Origin: Paraspadella gotoi
Taxonomy: Eukaryota; Chaetognatha
Reading direction: 5' to 3'
Assembly (NCBI GenBank): GCA_051294375.1
Contig: CM119268.1
Span: 15,687,103-15,751,102 of the forward strand
DNA length: 64,000 nt
Numbering within the stretch: the first letter of the stretch is position 1; every line of letters starts with the position of its first letter. Below, in pieces: positions 61,785 through 64,000 of this stretch. The notes under the pieces are model-generated. The model was not told the origin of the DNA and made no database searches. It worked only from the letters and a program-made list of their open reading frames with translations. Both the position numbers and the translations under genes were made by a program.

Positions 61785-63889
61785 TTAGAAGTCATCGTCT
61801 TCCTGGTCGGCCATTTCTTTTGCATATTCCAGGTCTTGAACTTCTCGCTCTCGTCGCTCTTCCGCGGATTCGAGGTCGGTGTGGTACGATTTCGGTGGAA
61901 AACGCATCGCCTGCAAGCAAGAAAAGTTAGGATCAGACTGAACAAAAGCACTTAGTAGCTTTCAGTTACCTTCACGGACTGATCGTGAATGTCCATGCAG
62001 AAGCTTATTCGCTGATGATAGGCTGACATAGGTTCACGCGTACTGAAAGTCAACAAGCGAAAAGTGAACCATTCTCCTCCTGAAAAGAATCCAATTCTGA
62101 TAAACATTTTCAAACCTGTAGAGATCGTCAGTCTCTTTAGACTGGACAAATCCGCGTTCGTGATCGATGGTGGCTTCAATGACGCCATCTCGAATCGCTT
62201 TGGCGACGATGAACTCGGCGTCTTCAGCGGAATCCAGGGACAACTTTTGGGCCACGTCCGCCAAGGAAATTCGTGAGTACGAAAAGTTAATCTTACGAAC
62301 CCCTGGGTAAAAAAATGGAGTGCTGTGTCATAGAAGTTATAGAAGAGAAATTTATAAATTTTTTTTACCAGTCTTAATGACGTTGTGCCTGAGCCGGGTG
62401 ATTAGAAGATAGTTGCCCTCTTTCTGAAAACGCGCCGAGTATTTGTCAAGGACTTCATTGAACTGTTTAAGACTACCCGCGCGAACAGCCTGTAAATAGG
62501 GTTGTTTTTTTATTTCAATGAATGAAAAATTTATCTATTGTCTAATGATTTTCATTCAAAGAAGATATGAAAATCTTGCAATCATAAATTACCTGCGTTA
62601 GTTGAAAGTAGGGTTCCAGAGATTTCCGCAATTGCGCCTGACGAAAAGTACTTCTGTCAGGAATGTCGCCTAGCAAAAGCTCCACAACAATAGCCAGCTT
62701 TTGAACGCACTGACGGAAACCGAGCGCGGACACCTTCATTTATATATAAAATTTTAACGAAAAATTATGTTAAGTAAAGGAATTCTGAAGAAAGTTTCCT
62801 AAACAAAATTTTTCAGTTAAACGTTTCACCTGTGGAGCCTTCCGAAGGGATTGGACCAACGATTTGTACGATTCCGAATATTCTAACTGAAGCGCCTTTA
62901 TTCTACCAGTATAATAAAGGAATCTCGCCATTTCGTTATTATTAGCAGTTGTAGGGAATGTTGATTTTTTAACCAGCTTGTCGGCCTGCAATCATGTTTA
63001 ATAAAATTATTGGCATTCCTGGAGATCAATACGCTCTGGAGGCCTATGGGAAAACGAAAACTTTGAGCAGCAGTGTAGATATCTTGATACTTACTTGGTC
63101 GAACAAAGAATAGTGGGTGTAATTTCTCAGCAAAAGATTAGTCAGACACGCAGTTCCTTCGTCATCATGTCGAAGCGTTGATGTGCGAAGTCGAGCGTGC
63201 AAAAACCCACGAATCTGCTCCAAATTGTGGGTCACTTCGTACGCTCTGTTTAAAAAATATAATTGTTTAAGACAGAACACTCCAAACAAAAATGACGCGC
63301 CCCGAGGCAAGGAAGATTGTTTTTTCAGACAAAACTAATTCAATTTTTAATATTCCATCTGATGCTCATTCAATATACCTAAGTATTTGCACGTTTAAAC
63401 CTTTCACAAAATAAAATTAGACTACTGGTTAAGAACCTCGAATAGTAGAAATAGCACTTCGCGGCCAAAATGTCCAGCGTCCTTCGATTCAAATCGAGAA
63501 TCTTTTGCATAAGGCGCTCAGCGCACTTGACAGCCTCGTCGTTACGTTTGTTGTCCAAAAGATAAATGAGAACAAGAAGCTGAATGTAAACCTCTATCTC
63601 CGGGATAGCCACAGACTTTTTGGCTGAAAAATAAATAGTTATATTATTTATATTAATAAATGGCTCGCGCATACTAATTAATACCAAGTAGAAAATCAGA
63701 TGCTCACCACTTTTTTTGACAATGGCCTCTTCATTTTCGATTTCAGGAGTGCCAAGATAAGCAAGGTACTCTTCCTTTTCCGGATTAGATGGTTGTGACG
63801 AGTAAATGCTCATCAGCAGCTTACGCAAAATTTTAGCGCTAATATTTTTACGTATCTGAGCTAACGCACGGACGGCCCGGACCATAAAT
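61785..63889 (-). CDS. PSMD3: 26S proteasome regulatory subunit PSMD3/Rpn3, 5' end outside window
   Basis: Nine internal and terminal exons: 63708-63889, 63437-63623, 63095-63245, 62830-62985, 62593-62733, 62369-62489, 62116-62302, 61970-62042 and 61785-61910. The first exon here starts at an acceptor (CCCTTCAG|A), so the N-terminus lies beyond 64,000. The readable part has about 407 residues of a family of about 530. Rpn3 is a structural lid subunit of the 19S particle. Helical repeats lead to a C-terminal PCI domain: [99 protein letters not shown] and [20 protein letters not shown], then the acidic tail [10 protein letters not shown]. All junctions are ordinary GT-AG. PELO begins about 610 bp downstream on the same strand. 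Confidence 0.96.
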
Positions 63890-64000
63890 CTGAAGGGGAA
63901 AAAGTTGTATTAACCCAATTAATATGTGCTTTTACCAATTTTTCATACAAAATTTAAATCTAAATTTTCGGATATCTTTCAATAAGAGATTTCAAAAAAA

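Noticed and set aside
1-64000. CRISPR arrays, operons or bacterial features
   Set aside because: All recognisable genes are intron-bearing animal genes; the only short regular repeats are microsatellites and one minisatellite without spacers.

Overview
The window is nuclear DNA from an animal, most likely a ciliated invertebrate. It carries intron-rich genes (GT-AG introns, mostly 40-1,500 bp), SINE-like and TIR repeats, long CT/GA microsatellites and AT-rich spacers. Recognisable products are metazoan types: PACRG, an LC8-type dynein light chain, SLC22 carriers, a SID-1 family protein, a paladin-like phosphatase, cytosolic AspRS, Pelota and PSMD3/Rpn3. I cannot name the species. No gene is intact as one ORF except a small one at 47.5 kb. 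I built the models by joining exons whose phases and splice sites agree, and I give the exon coordinates so they can be checked.

Layout. 0.3-9.7 kb (-): two tandem paralogues of an unrecognised single-pass membrane protein with a nine-cysteine ectodomain. 10.3-12.1 kb (-): PACRG. 12.1-15.5 kb: gene-free, with a TA-flanked TIR element and large microsatellites. 15.5-23.0 kb (+): two tandem SLC22-like transporters. 23.4-24.0 kb (-): a possible small gene across an assembly gap. 24.6-29.2 kb (+): an unrecognised gene of 13-14 exons coding about 765 aa, largely low-complexity. 30.9-31.9 kb (-): dynein light chain. 32-38.4 kb: gene-free, dominated by a 3.9-kb nested palindrome. 38.4-41.1 kb (+): single-domain paladin-like phosphatase. 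41.8-45.7 kb (-): patatin-like phospholipase with a helical-repeat C-terminus. 47.5 kb (+): small membrane protein. 49.1-50.5 kb: TIR element. 50.5-54.5 kb (+): SID-1 family protein. 54.8-63.9 kb (-): DARS1, PELO and PSMD3 head to tail, with PSMD3 running off the right edge.

The genes do not form one pathway. The right side is housekeeping (tRNA charging, ribosome rescue, proteasome). PACRG and the LC8-like chain fit ciliary or microtubule biology. The tandem pairs are the lineage-specific part. The points most worth a second look are the unnamed membrane protein pair, the nested palindrome, the recurrent GC-AG donor AG|GCGAGT in three unrelated genes, the hammerhead-like motifs in repeats (one seems to supply the end of the patatin-like ORF), and a 20-nt GT...AG segment that restores the frame of the unknown 24.6-kb gene.
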